Of a DNA stretch of 64,000 nt, positions 1 to 11,259 are shown one piece after another. A program made the position numbers and the translations under genes. Where the stretch lies: contig JBAIZL010000001.1 of NCBI GenBank assembly GCA_036971475.1, positions 105,280,850 to 105,344,849 of the forward strand, read 5' to 3'. Every line of letters begins with the position of its first letter. The first letter of the stretch is position 1. Source of the stretch: Prosapia bicincta. Lineage: Eukaryota; Arthropoda; Insecta; Hemiptera; Cercopidae. Below the pieces are notes generated by a model, which was given only the letters and a program-made list of their open reading frames with translations, ran no database searches and was not told the origin of the DNA.

Positions 1-117
1 TACAGCTGACTCGCTGGAATACACAACACAGCAAATAGTACCGTTATCGTTTTAGTTTATGAGACAATGTTTATTTGTTTAGTATATTGACCAAAACAGT
101 ATTTTTTAATACTAAAT

Positions 118-1499
118 ATGCCTCAACCGAAGACAACAAGTCTGTTCGGCAAAGGAGTGGCGCTCAGAAGCCAACTAAATGCATTATTATTAATGTATTT
201 AACAACATATCTTCTGAAAATCCCAACGTCTTGCTCGATAATTCAAGACCGCGTAGCAAACCTTTGTGGAATATCTGTTCATAGATTAAGGAAATTATTG
301 ACGGAGGAAAAACGACTAGGAGAAAACGAAACATTCAGTACACGAGGTAAAATTCGTCCAAGAAAAATCAAAAAAGTCAACATCGATGATTTTCAAAAAT
401 GTGCATTACAAAAAATAGTTCTTAATTTTCATACGACTCATCACGCGCTCCCAACATTGAAAAATGTGCTAAGAGTTTTAAAGCTTGAATATCCGGAGCT
501 AGAATTTAATTTCACTCATGAAACTTTACGCAAAATTTTAAGATCCATGGGATTTAAATGGAAAAAAACTGAAAATAAAAGAAGGGTTATGATCGTAAAA
601 CATGACATCCGCTTTAAAAGAGTATGCTATTTAAATAAAATTCAACAGTATAGTATATATTTCGACGGAAAATAGGCATATAATATTTGCAGATGAGTCT
701 TATATTCATTCGACGCATACCACGAATTTAGCATGGACTAATGTATCTGTTAACGGCTACAAACAAAATATTTTAAAGGGATCAAGACTAATCATAGTCC
801 ACACTGGCAGTGAAACAGGAGGTGTGGAAAATGTTCTTTTGGTCTTTAGAGCAGGCCAGAAAACAGGAGACTATCACAACGACATGAATGCGGAAAACTA
901 TGAGAAGTGGATTGAAAATCAGCTAATCAGAAATCTCCCAAAACAAATCTATTCTTGTGGTAGATAACGCTCCTTATCATAATAAATTAGCGGCTGTTAC
1001 TCCAAATTCAAACAGCAGAAAATCAATATTGATGACATGGTTAAAAGAAAGAAACATTCCATGTTCTGAAGCAATGTTGAAATGTGAACTGTACGAGTTA
1101 GTTAAAATGAACAAGTCACGCCACGAGGAGTGTTATTTCGATCGCTTATTGTAACGTGAAAGTCATAAAGTATTGAGACTGCCACCTTACCACTCAGACT
1201 TGAATCCCATGGAATTAATTTGGGGGAAAATAAAAAATGAGATTGCTATAGAGAGCGTTACGAATGACATTCGTAATGTGAAAACAATGGTTGAACAGAA
1301 GTTAAGTGAAATGGGTACGGATTTTTGGAAAAAAAGTTGCGATCATGTATTAAAAATAGAAAATGAATATTACGAGACAGGCAGAGCTATGGACATGCAG
1401 TTAGAAAGTCTAATAATTACAAATGACAGTGACAGTAGCAGTGATGGAAAATCTGAGAGTGACAGTAAAGAGTCTGACGCAGATGACGTGCCATTATAA
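118..1499 (+). pseudogene. Tc1/IS630-like DDE transposase, broken
   Basis: This is a cut-and-paste transposase relic in three frames. An N-terminal helix-turn-helix region and linker (118-675) lead to a second frame (671-956) carrying the first catalytic Asp in FADESYIHS. A third frame (957-1499) carries the second Asp in VVDNAPYHN and the final acidic block in YHSDLNPMELIWG. The domain order and the spacing match the arthropod DDE_3 (IS630/Tc1) family. Two frameshifts (near 670 and 950) and a TAA at 1152 make it non-functional. The Asp/Ser-rich tail after the DDE domain is intact. No terminal inverted repeat is seen; the left end probably lies before the window. A truncated relative sits at 18272. 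Confidence 0.85.
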
Positions 1500-1885
1500 A
1501 TAAAATTATGAGTTACAAGTCATGTATTAAACCGTTGTAACCAAAACTGTAACCAATATATATTTAGTGAATTTTCTGGTTTCTCCGTACCATAGGTTTA
1601 TATGGTCTAGGCCTACGGGAGCCTCTTTTTCCTAAAAGATCGACCTCCAACAGAGTGGAAGGGTTGACGTATCCTTGGGGGCTTTTCACTAATGTCCACC
1701 GACCGACCACAGATAATAAAATAGTCAACCGTAATAGCTACTATCCCTTCTTTACGTCAGCTGGAGTAGAACGAACCAAAGCACGCATGCGCAAACGTAA
1801 GCATCTAACATGAGTCATCCCTTTTACAGCCGGCCGTACTCCCCACTCACTTCTCCTACATCCACGAACTACGCTTACAAAACTT
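1500..1885. other. No gene seen
   Basis: Flank of the transposase relic. It contains a moderately GC-rich stretch (about 1610-1870) with no open frame, splice pattern or repeat that I recognise. Confidence 0.4.
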
Positions 1886-1990
1886 TGACAGCCTGTACAT
1901 AGCTATTGAAAACGTTCTGTCTCGGTAAGTTTTTACAAAATTTAAAGTTCAGATAGTCATAAACTAATGTTAAAGTGATTAATGAAATAA
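1886..1990 (+). mobile_element. PLE-A 3' end relic with partial hammerhead
   Basis: The stretch AGCTATTGAAAACGTTCTGT (1901-1920) and the AT-rich sequence after it match the 3' end of the PLE-A copy at 14581-14690. The stem II 3' strand, GAA, palindromic AACGTT stem III and stem I 3' strand remain. The CTGATGA half of the ribozyme is missing, so this is a dead end fragment. Confidence 0.7.
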
Positions 1991-3764
1991 AAGTTTGCTA
2001 GACAAAATATACTAAGCAAATAAAGGAAAGTTGTGGTAAACAGATTTTGGGGAAATTATTTAATAAATAAAAAAGACAACTCAACTTACAATAATTAAAA
2101 ATTAATTATTCAAAGAAAAAAAAAATACTTTAAAAAAAATGGGTAATATTTTCGAAGATGTTCTCATTTTCTTCTATACGAACAACTGGTATCTGTTGTT
2201 TATCCATTTTCTTGTTATTATTTTTAGTTATGAAAAGCTTAACCTACTCAAGTTCTTCCTGGAATACATAGTAATCATCAATGAAGATGAATTACAAGTA
2301 GTTCTACTTTTAAACAGGTTATTTTTCCTTCAGCACAGTAATTCACTTTGAAAACATCTTGTTGTGCTGGCTTTGAACTCCCCAAACCAGGTTCAACTAA
2401 TTAGTTAACCTAATATTCAGTATTTCTGAACTTATATTCAGCCAAAATAGGATATTGGGCAATGTCCGCAATGGAAACCGTGGCGGAACAAGAGGAAAGT
2501 CACAGGGGAAATGGATGATGATTTGAAAAGACAGGCCATGATGTACGAATAAAGCTCATAAACAATATCTTTGGGGAAAGGAGGGATATATCTGGTCAGG
2601 CTCAAAAGAAAGAGAAGAAACATTCCTTGCACAACACTTGAGCATGGCTGCTCTGTAATGACATATATAAACCACTACGGATCACTAATGGTAGATTGAA
2701 AATTAATAATTTTGTTCATACTGTTAATAAACGATCGTAGGAAAATTTTAAAAAAATTGATGAACAAAAAAAAGAAAGAATAAATTTAAAATTTTAGTTT
2801 AGTATTTATTTGTTTTTTATTTATTGACCACAATATTAGTTCTGATGGATATTTTAAAAAATCATTATTCTGCTGCATAAAAATGACTGAATCATTGCCT
2901 ATTATGATTGATCATATATTTTCACTGGTGATATAGGTTTGATCAAAGAGGGTGTAGATTAGTTACACCTAATGAGAAACCTTAATCAACTTTGACTACT
3001 CGGTAAAAATACATTCATAACACGTATATCAGCAAATTCAATATGATAATAATATAAAACTATCTTCTATACATTTTAGGAACAAAATTGAGGTACTAAA
3101 CTTCCTTTTACCACAATACAGACCAGGTTTGGTTCTATTAAACAACTAACCTCCCATAAAACCTTTTTGTCATATTCCCTATAACCAAGAGATCCCAAGA
3201 AACCTTTCTTTCTGTTTGTAACTCTCTATCTCCTTCCTACACAAGGCTGTGATGAGTAGACAGCTCCTTATAACTTCGATAGACATTTAGTCTACATAAT
3301 GTAGCTTTATATTCTTATCTTACTTATTTTCAAAATCCTTATAGCTTTTCTATGCAAAACAAATTGACTGATCTACAAGAAAAAAAACTCAAGAGTAGCA
3401 CTTTTCACTATCGGGGCAAGTACCTAGAATGAAGTAATTATATCATTATTAGAATGTATTCATTATTAGAATTTCCTTTATTTTTCAATTTTAAACCAAA
3501 AAAATGTTAATGAAATTGAAACTTGAGGGTAGAGATGATAGAGTAAAGTAATACATACATCTCAATTCAATTATTGGACCATTTTATATTAAGAAACACC
3601 TGTTTTGACCATGTTCATATGTTTAAATCTCTGTTCTACGCTATACACCAGCACACGTGTATGTATCAACTATCACTTGCATTACTGAATGCTACAAACA
3701 ATTTTCTAAAAATTTTTTTTCAGTAAAACTAAAATTTCTCATATAAATTAATCTTTTATTTTAG
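1991..3764. other. Intronic or upstream DNA, no gene seen
   Basis: AT-rich sequence before a splice acceptor. No exon is supported. A short hairpin (GGTGTA/TACACC) at 2951-2969 resembles one at 43334-43352 at the LINE 5' end. The stretch probably belongs to the last intron of the zinc-finger gene ending at 4289. Confidence 0.4.
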
Positions 3765-4289
3765 GTCTGCGGAAAAACTAAAGCTAATGCTGAAACACCT
3801 TTTGTTTGTTCATGCTGCCCATCTTACTTCAAAACAATCGAGGAAGCACGGAAACATATGCCTTTACATTTTCCTGGTTCAGAAGCTGTTCAGTGCAGTA
3901 TCTGCTATTGCCTTTTTAATGATAAAATAATTCTTAATGAACATTTAATAAATGAACATAACACCAAGCTTTCAGAAATTGATGAGCCTGTAAAACAGCC
4001 TAGACTTAAGTCCAAAAGTAAATTTGTAGTTGATAGCCCACCTACATGTTCTTCAAGTCCTGTAAGTAATAATAGCAAACCTACCTGTTCTTCAAACCCT
4101 ATACGGAACAATAAGAAATATAAAAGAAAGTTATCTTGTAAAAGTGATTCTGAACCTACAAGTAAAACTGATGACTTTTCTGATGCAGAAATAAATGAAA
4201 ACAATGTAGAGGAGGCTTTGATATCTCCAAGGAGTAGTAGAAAGAGAAAAATAAACAAACATTATTTTGAAGAATACTTTGTTTATTAA
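3765..4289 (+). CDS. Terminal exon of a C2H2 zinc-finger gene
   Basis: The exon follows a pyrimidine-rich acceptor (TTTTATTTTAG ending at 3764) and is open in phase 0 from there to TAA at 4287. It encodes 174 residues. Two C2H2 fingers are visible: one with C-x2-C-x12-H-x3-H (VCSCC...HMPLH), and one starting CSIC with C-x2-C-x12-H-x4-H. A Ser/Lys-rich, low-complexity tail with basic runs (KKYKRK, RKRK), likely nuclear, follows. Upstream exons lie outside the window. AATAAA at 4944-4949 could end the transcript. The entry phase equals the exit phase of the exon at 61688-62727, which ends in another finger, so this may be the 3' end of a tandem paralogue. The family is not identified. Confidence 0.8.
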   Translation, partial: VCGKTKANAETPFVCSCCPSYFKTIEEARKHMPLHFPGSEAVQCSICYCLFNDKIILNEHLINEHNTKLSEIDEPVKQPRLKSKSKFVVDSPPTCSSSPVSNNSKPTCSSNPIRNNKKYKRKLSCKSDSEPTSKTDDFSDAEINENNVEEALISPRSSRKRKINKHYFEEYFVY

Positions 4290-5327
4290 ATTTTCAGTAT
4301 TTGTTCATTGTAAACATTTTATGTATACATTTAAGATTAAATTTTGGTATCAATTGGGTTTGTGTCATTTCCTATCACAAAATATCTACATTAATTACAA
4401 TCCTAAATATTGTAATTAATAACTTAGAAACACAATTTAAAAACTATTTATAGGGAACAAAATGAGTTAAAAGCAGCATTTTAAAACTCATAAAATCATT
4501 TGGCTACTAAGTTGACATTCAATGTATTTAATTCCAAATCTTAATTTCTCATGCAGCTGGTGGTAAGAAAAATGACTTTAAGGGGTTGCAAACGCCATTT
4601 TCTAAATCACAACTAAACTTTCATTCTATAAAAATTTCAGAAGTAATCTGGCTCATTAAAACAACACAGTAACATTGGAAAACATAATACCAGGTCTTTG
4701 GCTGTTTAATTCAATAAACCTTTTTTATACTGAATTACGATTTAGTGATTTTATACTGAACTATAGGATTGAGTGCCATAGCGTACATAATCAATAGTAC
4801 CATAGTATAAATAGTCAGATTCAACCCAATTGATGATCTGTAATTAATTTGTTTTACAGTATATTATTTTTTGATTGCACTTTTCATGTTTGAAACTAGT
4901 GATTGTGCTGTTTTTGTATTGTTTCCCTGTATTCTCTTTGTTAAATAAAATTTCACAATTATTTGACAAGTTTAAAACAAAAACCTTTTAAACTGCACTA
5001 TTAGGTTATCTGCTTACTTAATATAGTTATTGTTATTCAATTTAATATTAATAAATATTATTATTTTATTTATTTACATATTATAACTTGTATATTGTAA
5101 ATAATATGTGTATCTATATAGAATATTTTGATAAGTAAAATTTATTTTAAAAAAATAGTTGTCTGTTACAAAATAAAAAATTTAGCACAACTGAAAAATT
5201 TGGTGCATTTTTTGTTTTTTATGTAATTATTTTATAGTAGTTTATTAGTACCAAAGAATGGGCTGAATAGCAACAGGTAAGTTTTGAACTTTGAACATAA
5301 ATATTGACAAGTAATATAAAATGTGTA

Positions 5328-5333
<6 letters not shown>
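4290..5333 (+). other. Probable 3' UTR and flank
   Basis: AT-rich non-coding DNA after the stop codon. A candidate poly(A) signal AATAAA is at 4944-4949. Nothing else is recognised. Confidence 0.5.

Positions 5334-5380
<47 letters not shown>
5334..5380. repeat. (TG)n(TA)n microsatellite
   Basis: Dinucleotide run that directly abuts the TGTAAC start of the LTR element. A matching (TA)n run begins at 10786 on its other side, so the element appears to have inserted into a (TA)n tract. This also hides its target duplication. Confidence 0.95.
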
Positions 5381-5383
<3 letters not shown>

Positions 5384-6791
5384 AACATAATTATAAAACA
5401 GACGCAACGGGGTTTTACTATTTTATAAATTGAATTTTTTATTTAAGACAAATAAAAACTACTCAGGAACAATTCAAAACTTTATTAGAACAATTTTATC
5501 TCAACATTAAACAATACACAAAACAAAAATTTACAACTTAACAATTTTTAACAAAATATACTAAAATTCGATTCTTTAAATTTGAGTTACAAGGTTTTTA
5601 TACCCTTGGCTAGTTTAAGATCTCTTGATATCTCGGGGTTATAGTATGGGCTATATTTTTAGAAATTCTTAGGTTAATTAAATAAATTTTGAAATTGCAA
5701 AAAGGCCAAACTATTTGAACTGGATTATTTCGAACTATTAATTAACTATAAGATATCCTAATATACAAATTTAAACTTCTCTATTATCTTAAAAGTCCAC
5801 TAAAGTTATTTTATAGCGCTATTACTCAACTTAATAAATATCAAAATTTTGCTGGTCGCTTACGTAAATTCCCGTTCTCTCCAATTAAACAATTCACACA
5901 CTTAAATCCGTTTTAGTTTTTTCAAATTATATTTTCACTGTATTAACTCTTTCAATTTTCTTATTCCTGTTTAATCTGGCCAAGTTTACTCACAAAACTG
6001 TATAATTTAGACGAACTCTTTCCAAAAAAATAGAATTTTGACTGGTCCTGGCAGGTCCGGTCTTAAAGCGTCACCCACGCTAGAATCAACTCAACTACTA
6101 ACTACGCGTCCTTTTTTTCTAAAATTGTTTAAATATGGCCGCCTTTCTTCTCCAAAAAACACATGTTGCCTGTAATCTAGTTTGTTTTCTTTTTCTTCAC
6201 TACAATCGATTGTCACACTGACCTACATCTGTTTCACAGCTGACATACCAACAAGTTTGTTTTCACCAATTTTTATTTCGTTAAACTTTGGTTGAAACCT
6301 GATTGAAACTTACTGTTTCAATTTCCTATCGTCAACAAACCTTCCAGTGTTTATTTTATTAATATTATTAGTGTGTGAAGTGTCTTTGTGTTTTACTTTT
6401 GAAATAGTTCTGAATTGTGTGTGTTTTGCTTGGTCTTTCATAAACATAACCTTACAATTTTCTTTTGTTTACAAACGTGTTCACTTTCTCCTTCAAGTAA
6501 TTACTTAGCCCTATGTTCCTACAGTTTACAAATTTGTTTACACATAACTATTTTTAGATTATCTTATTTTAATTTATGTGTTAGGTTATTTGATATAACA
6601 AATTTCCTAATGGATTTTACAGTTCAAATACCTTGTTTACAATTCCTAGGCTTTTACCAGAATTTAGTTTCAATTTTAACCTAACCAATCTTTTAATGAA
6701 TTTCTTTTTTTTTTAAATTTTGAGTGAGTTATTTCTAATTTATTTTCCAATTCTTAAATAATATTATATAGCCCATTCTATAAATGTTACA
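5381..6791 (-). repeat. 3' LTR (coding sense)
   Basis: 1411 bp. It lacks 21 bp present in the other LTR at about 9665-9685. That segment is bounded by a repeated AAATTTTGAA, so loss by slippage or recombination between the short repeats is likely. An 89-codon open frame inside (6415-6684, repeated at 10409-10678) is carried by both LTRs and shows no recognisable domain. Confidence 0.92.
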
Positions 6792-8104
6792 ATGTCCCCT
6801 AATTTAATTAAAATAAAAAAATATTACTAATCTCTACATTACACATTCTTTACATTTTACAAGCTTGATTAAATATACATATTTTTTTTTTTTAAATTAA
6901 ATTTAAATTAACATTTATACTTTAAATTGTCCATTTATACTTAATTCCTACGACACAATTTTATCTTAATTCTTTAACAATCAAATACTGAGCTGAACAC
7001 TTCAAGCTACATATTACTTAACATATCTTCTAACAATACAATATACTTATAACTAACATTCATTCAACAATTCTTTAACAACTCTAACATATAGTAACAA
7101 TAAATCATGTTCTGGTATTTACAATTCCTTCCATAATTATTATTATTTTTTACATTTATTACAATTGGAATCCTTCCAATCCTAAGTCTGATTCAATATT
7201 TATTTAATATAATATATATTCTCTGAGACCATGTCTTTAAATCCCAGCCTATCCGAGTCATAGTATGTCTAGATTTGGTCAAATTGGTTATAACATTTCT
7301 CTTTCCCTTATTTCTGTTTATTCCTTGTTTATTATTGATCTCATATTTATTTTGCTTTTAGCTTCATCTAACTCTCAGTTCTAAGTTAGTATTTTATCTC
7401 CCCTTCCAATCTCACATCCAGTTCAATTATTTTCTTATATCATTTCAGTTTATTTTGTATGAAGTTTAACATCTAATATTTTTAAAGGTCGCAATCTCAT
7501 ATCCTCTATTTGATCATATCTATAGCTCCTTCGATTACACTGTCCCTATATCAACGAATATCAATTTTGTTTTAATACTTATTTATCAACGCAGATTCTC
7601 CCTTACAATACGACGAAGTTTAAATACACAATTACCATATTTTTATTACAACGATGCTTTAATATTTATTATCATAGATTAATATTTCTTTTATAATATA
7701 TACGACGAAGTTCCATTATTTATCAACGCAGATTCTCCCTTACAATACGACGAAGTTTAAATACACAATTACCATATTTTATTTATTACAACGATGCTTC
7801 AATATTTATTAACATAGATTTATATTTATCTTTATTCATTATTCGACGAAGTTTCTAATAAATTATCATAGATATAGTTACCATCCCTTAAAACTTATCT
7901 CCTGCTAACGTTTTCTTATACACATAATCACCTAGAGTTTATTCATATTGCTTCCTTCACCTATATTTAATATCTCCCTTCCTATTTTATTATTATTTTC
8001 CTTTTCCAGTTCTCCTTGATACATGTCATTTTACTGCCTGTGTTGATTAATGCCTGTAAATTTGTTTCCTCTATTTAATCTCTATTTCTGGGTTTCCTAT
8101 GGTC
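6792..8104. other. LTR element interior, non-coding, with 137 bp duplication
   Basis: No coding frame where pol would be expected. On the - strand the sequence next to the 3' LTR reads TTAGGGGACAT, a polypurine-tract-like site. A tandem duplication of about 137 bp is present: unit 1 at 7581-7717, unit 2 at 7718 to about 7854. Both units share the CAACGCAGATTCTCCCTTAC block and the ACGACGAAGTT motif. Confidence 0.7.
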
Positions 8105-8992
8105 TTAGTTTTCCGATTGACTGTGGGCACCATGCTCTTTTCTTGTCCCCACGCCTGTCCTTGCCTTAACACCGTTTACATCTCCATTGTATCTCCCATC
8201 TGCTTCATAGTTTCTATTTTCTGTGTTACTTTCATATTTAAATTCCATTTCCCATTTTCCAAACTCGAGTTGTGCCTCCACATTCATTAACATATCCGTA
8301 CCTATGATCATTTCTCTCAATAAGCTTTGTACCACTAAGCATTGAGACGGATATTTAACTCCTCCTCTTTCTCCTATTACCATTTTCATTTTATTAATCT
8401 TTTCAATTTTCTTATTTGTTGCGGTTTGAATTGTTAAATTTTTTATTTGCAGTACCTCCATCTTTCCTACTTCATTTCTTAATTTTAACTCTCCTAACTC
8501 TTCTGTGTTTTTCTTCACTTTCCCTATCTCCCTATTTAAAACTCTTAACTCTTCCCTGTTTTGCTTTGTTATATTTTCTACTTTCTCTATCTCTTTTTCA
8601 TTAATTTCTACCACATCAGCTATTATTTCATTTGTTTCCTCAAAATTTTCCTTAATCTCCTCCTCTAATTCTCTATCTTTCTCCTCTAAGTCTCTTCTCA
8701 CATCCTCTACTACATCATTATTCTCTGTCCTCCACTGTCGCCTCATGTCCTCCATCATTTTCCTATTTTCCTCCCTAAGTTCCTCTTTTATGGATTCCGA
8801 ATCCTCCTTCATTTCTTTTAAGAAGTTTGCATTAATTTTTATTAGAGTTCTCATCATTACCCTCAAATCTTCATTCTCATCATTTCCCCATTTTTTTTGT
8901 TGGGTTTGCATAGGTAGTCCCCTATCTTCTTCTACTTCAATGTTTCCTATTGGCATATCTGTGCCTTCCATTTTTATTTCTTTCATTTCCAA
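8105..8992 (-). CDS. Coiled-coil Gag fused to a protease remnant
   Basis: 295 codons. Residues about 45-175 form a long, highly charged Glu/Lys/Arg coiled coil, as in arthropod gypsy-type Gag proteins. Residues about 178-255 resemble the C-terminal half of a retropepsin: a hydrophobic strand, then CLVVQSLLREMIIGTDML, where IIGTD matches the second conserved protease block. The catalytic D-S/T-G motif that should precede it is absent, so the protease cannot be active as written. The simplest reading is an internal deletion joining Gag to the end of protease. The frame is intact, so the protein may be kept for packaging RNA. Long + strand open frames over the same DNA are antisense shadows. Confidence 0.75.
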   Translation of the reverse strand: MEMKEIKMEGTDMPIGNIEVEEDRGLPMQTQQKKWGNDENEDLRVMMRTLIKINANFLKEMKEDSESIKEELREENRKMMEDMRRQWRTENNDVVEDVRRDLEEKDRELEEEIKENFEETNEIIADVVEINEKEIEKVENITKQNREELRVLNREIGKVKKNTEELGELKLRNEVGKMEVLQIKNLTIQTATNKKIEKINKMKMVIGERGGVKYPSQCLVVQSLLREMIIGTDMLMNVEAQLEFGKWEMEFKYESNTENRNYEADGRYNGDVNGVKARTGVGTRKEHGAHSQSEN

Positions 8993-9353
8993 AATTGTCC
9001 CTTTTTCCTAGTCCCCTACAACTACCAGCTCGCCTATATTTTTTCTTTTTTTAGCTGTAAGTAACTTATTATACAAAATTAAACAATTTATATATATACT
9101 ATAAACCTAGCCTTGATTCTATTCAACTCAGTGTTTAATTTTACAAAATTTTTTCTAAATCTATTTCCAGTTCAAATGTTTTTCATATAAAAAGTTCTAA
9201 ATTAATTTTGTTTCAAAATCTCTCTAAATAAATTTTATATCTTATTATATCGAGAAAATAATTAATTTCTCTATTTACAAAACACAAACTCCCGAATAAT
9301 TAATTCTTTATTATCATTTTTCTAATAATCGTACCCCACGTTGGTGTGCCAAA
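8993..9353 (-). other. LTR element leader with primer-binding-like site
   Basis: Directly after the 5' LTR the - strand reads TTTGGCACACCAACGTGGGG, starting TGG as tRNA-primed sites do and resembling gypsy-type leaders. I cannot name the tRNA. The rest is AT-rich leader before the Gag start. Confidence 0.6.
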
Positions 9354-10782
9354 TGTAACATAATTATAAAACAGACGCAACGGGGTTTTACTATTTTATA
9401 AATTGAATTTTTTATTTAAGACAAATAAAAACTACTCAGGAACAATTCAAAACTTTATTAGAACAATTTTATCTCAACATTAAACAATACACAAAACAAA
9501 AATTTACAACTTAACAATTTTTAACAAAATATACTAAAATTCGATTCTTTAAATTTGAGTTACAAGGTTTTTATACCCTTGGCTAGTTTAAGATCTCTTG
9601 ATATCTCGGGGTTATAGTATGGGCTATATTTTTAGAAATTCTTAGGTTAATTAAATAAATTTTGAACAAACAATATTAAATTTTGAAATTGCAAAAAGGC
9701 CAAACTATTTGAACTGGATTATTTCGAACTATTAATTAACTATAAGATATCCTAATATACAAATTTAAACTTCTCTATTATCTTAAAAGTCCACTAAAGT
9801 TATTTTATAGCGCTATTACTCAACTTAATAAATATCAAAATTTTGCTGGTCGCTTACGTAAATTCCCGTTCTCTCCAATTAAACAATTCACACACTTAAA
9901 TCCGTTTTAGTTTTTTCAAATTATATTTTCACTGTATTAACTCTTTCAATTTTCTTATTCCTGTTTAATCTGGCCAAGTTTACTCACAAAACTGTATAAT
10001 TTAGACGAACTCTTTCCAAAAAAATAGAATTTTGACTGGTCCTGGCAGGTCCGGTCTTAAAGCGTCACCCACGCTAGAATCAACTCAACTACTAACTACG
10101 CGTCCTTTTTTTCTAAAATTGTTTAAATATGGCCGCCTTTCTTCTCCAAAAAACACATGTTGCCTGTAATCTAGTTTGTTTTCTTTTTCTTCACTACAAT
10201 CGATTGTCACACTGACCTACATCTGTTTCACAGCTGACATACCAACAAGTTTGTTTTCACCAATTTTTATTTCGTTAAACTTTGGTTGAAACCTGATTGA
10301 AACTTACTGTTTCAATTTCCTATCGTCAACAAACCTTCCAGTGTTTATTTTATTAATATTATTAGTGTGTGAAGTGTCTTTGTGTTTTACTTTTGAAATA
10401 GTTCTGAATTGTGTGTGTTTTGCTTGGTCTTTCATAAACATAACCTTACAATTTTCTTTTGTTTACAAACGTGTTCACTTTCTCCTTCAAGTAATTACTT
10501 AGCCCTATGTTCCTACAGTTTACAAATTTGTTTACACATAACTATTTTTAGATTATCTTATTTTAATTTATGTGTTAGGTTATTTGATATAACAAATTTC
10601 CTAATGGATTTTACAGTTCAAATACCTTGTTTACAATTCCTAGGCTTTTACCAGAATTTAGTTTCAATTTTAACCTAACCAATCTTTTAATGAATTTCTT
10701 TTTTTTTTAAATTTTGAGTGAGTTATTTCTAATTTATTTTCCAATTCTTAAATAATATTATATAGCCCATTCTATAAATGTT

Positions 10783-10785
<3 letters not shown>
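9354..10785 (-). repeat. 5' LTR (coding sense)
   Basis: 1432 bp; TGTAAC...GTTACA. It is the same as the other LTR apart from the extra 21 bp, as far as line-by-line reading shows. It should carry the promoter for the - strand transcript. A (TA)n tract follows immediately. Confidence 0.92.
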
Positions 10786-10843
<58 letters not shown>

Positions 10844-11089
10844 CGTTTTCTTGTTTAATAATTTAAAACAACATAGGTTATTCAAATACAAGAATATTTA
10901 TTCATTTATATCCAAAGTTTTTCGTTGGTAAACAGTACCAACATCATCAGGAATAAAAATTACAATAATCTTGTAATTTACAATAATTATTGTAATTTTC
11001 ATTCCTGATTATTTTGGTACTGTTTACCAACGAAAAGCTTTGGATATAAATTAATAAATATTCTTGTATTTGAATAACCTATGTTGTTT

Positions 11090-11140
<51 letters not shown>
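10786..11140. repeat. (TA)n - ribozyme palindrome - (TA)n cassette
   Basis: A (TA)n run (10786-10840) is followed by an inverted repeat with arms at about 10855-10975 and 10985-11093, then another (TA)n run to about 11138. The arms share the TTATATCCAAAG and GTTGGTAAACAGTACCAA blocks in opposite senses. Each arm contains a hammerhead-like motif. This looks like two PLE-type terminal repeats joined head to head and inserted in a TA microsatellite. Confidence 0.75.
10910..10954 (-). ncRNA. Hammerhead-like ribozyme, family D
   Basis: Read on the - strand: stem I ATTC/GGAT (one G.U), core CTGATGA, one bulged T, stem II GTTGG/CCAAC, then GAA. Stem III is AAACTT here and the palindrome AAGCTT in the + strand twin at 11001-11045. 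The twin has CTGATTA (G8 changed), so it should be inactive. Core order and spacing agree with type I hammerheads; activity is unproven. Confidence 0.6.
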
Positions 11141-11144
<4 letters not shown>

Positions 11145-11259
11145 TGTATAAACTATATATTTAGAAACTACAGTACACAGTAAACCAACTTCCAACAATA
11201 CCACAATACACAACAAATCTAACCACCCCTGGACACACAAAATTAACACTTACAGTAAC

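Larger units (their letters stand above)
5381..10785 (-). mobile_element. Gypsy-like non-autonomous LTR retrotransposon
   Basis: Two long direct repeats (5381-6791 and 9354-10785) start TGTAAC and end GTTACA. They flank a 2.56 kb interior with a primer-site-like start and a purine tract at the other end, read on the - strand. The only open frame is a coiled-coil protein ending in part of a retropepsin (8105-8992). There is no reverse transcriptase, RNase H or integrase, so it must use enzymes of a relative. The LTRs appear nearly identical except for one 21 bp indel, which suggests recent insertion. A diverged LTR of the same family in opposite orientation lies at 55615-56840. Confidence 0.88.

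Noticed and set aside
2139..2351. 70-codon frame with hydrophobic stretches
   Set aside because: AT-rich chance frame with no splice sites, domain or conserved neighbour.
5219..5407. Frame of alternating Ile-Tyr
   Set aside because: Translation of the (TA)n/(TG)n microsatellite; the same applies at 32170-32404.
7581..7854. Direct repeats as a possible CRISPR-like array
   Set aside because: Only two long diverged units with no regular spacers, within an LTR retrotransposon.
8416..9011. Two long + strand frames rich in Ser/Leu/Phe
   Set aside because: Antisense shadow of the Glu/Lys-rich coiled-coil Gag; composition is just the complement.
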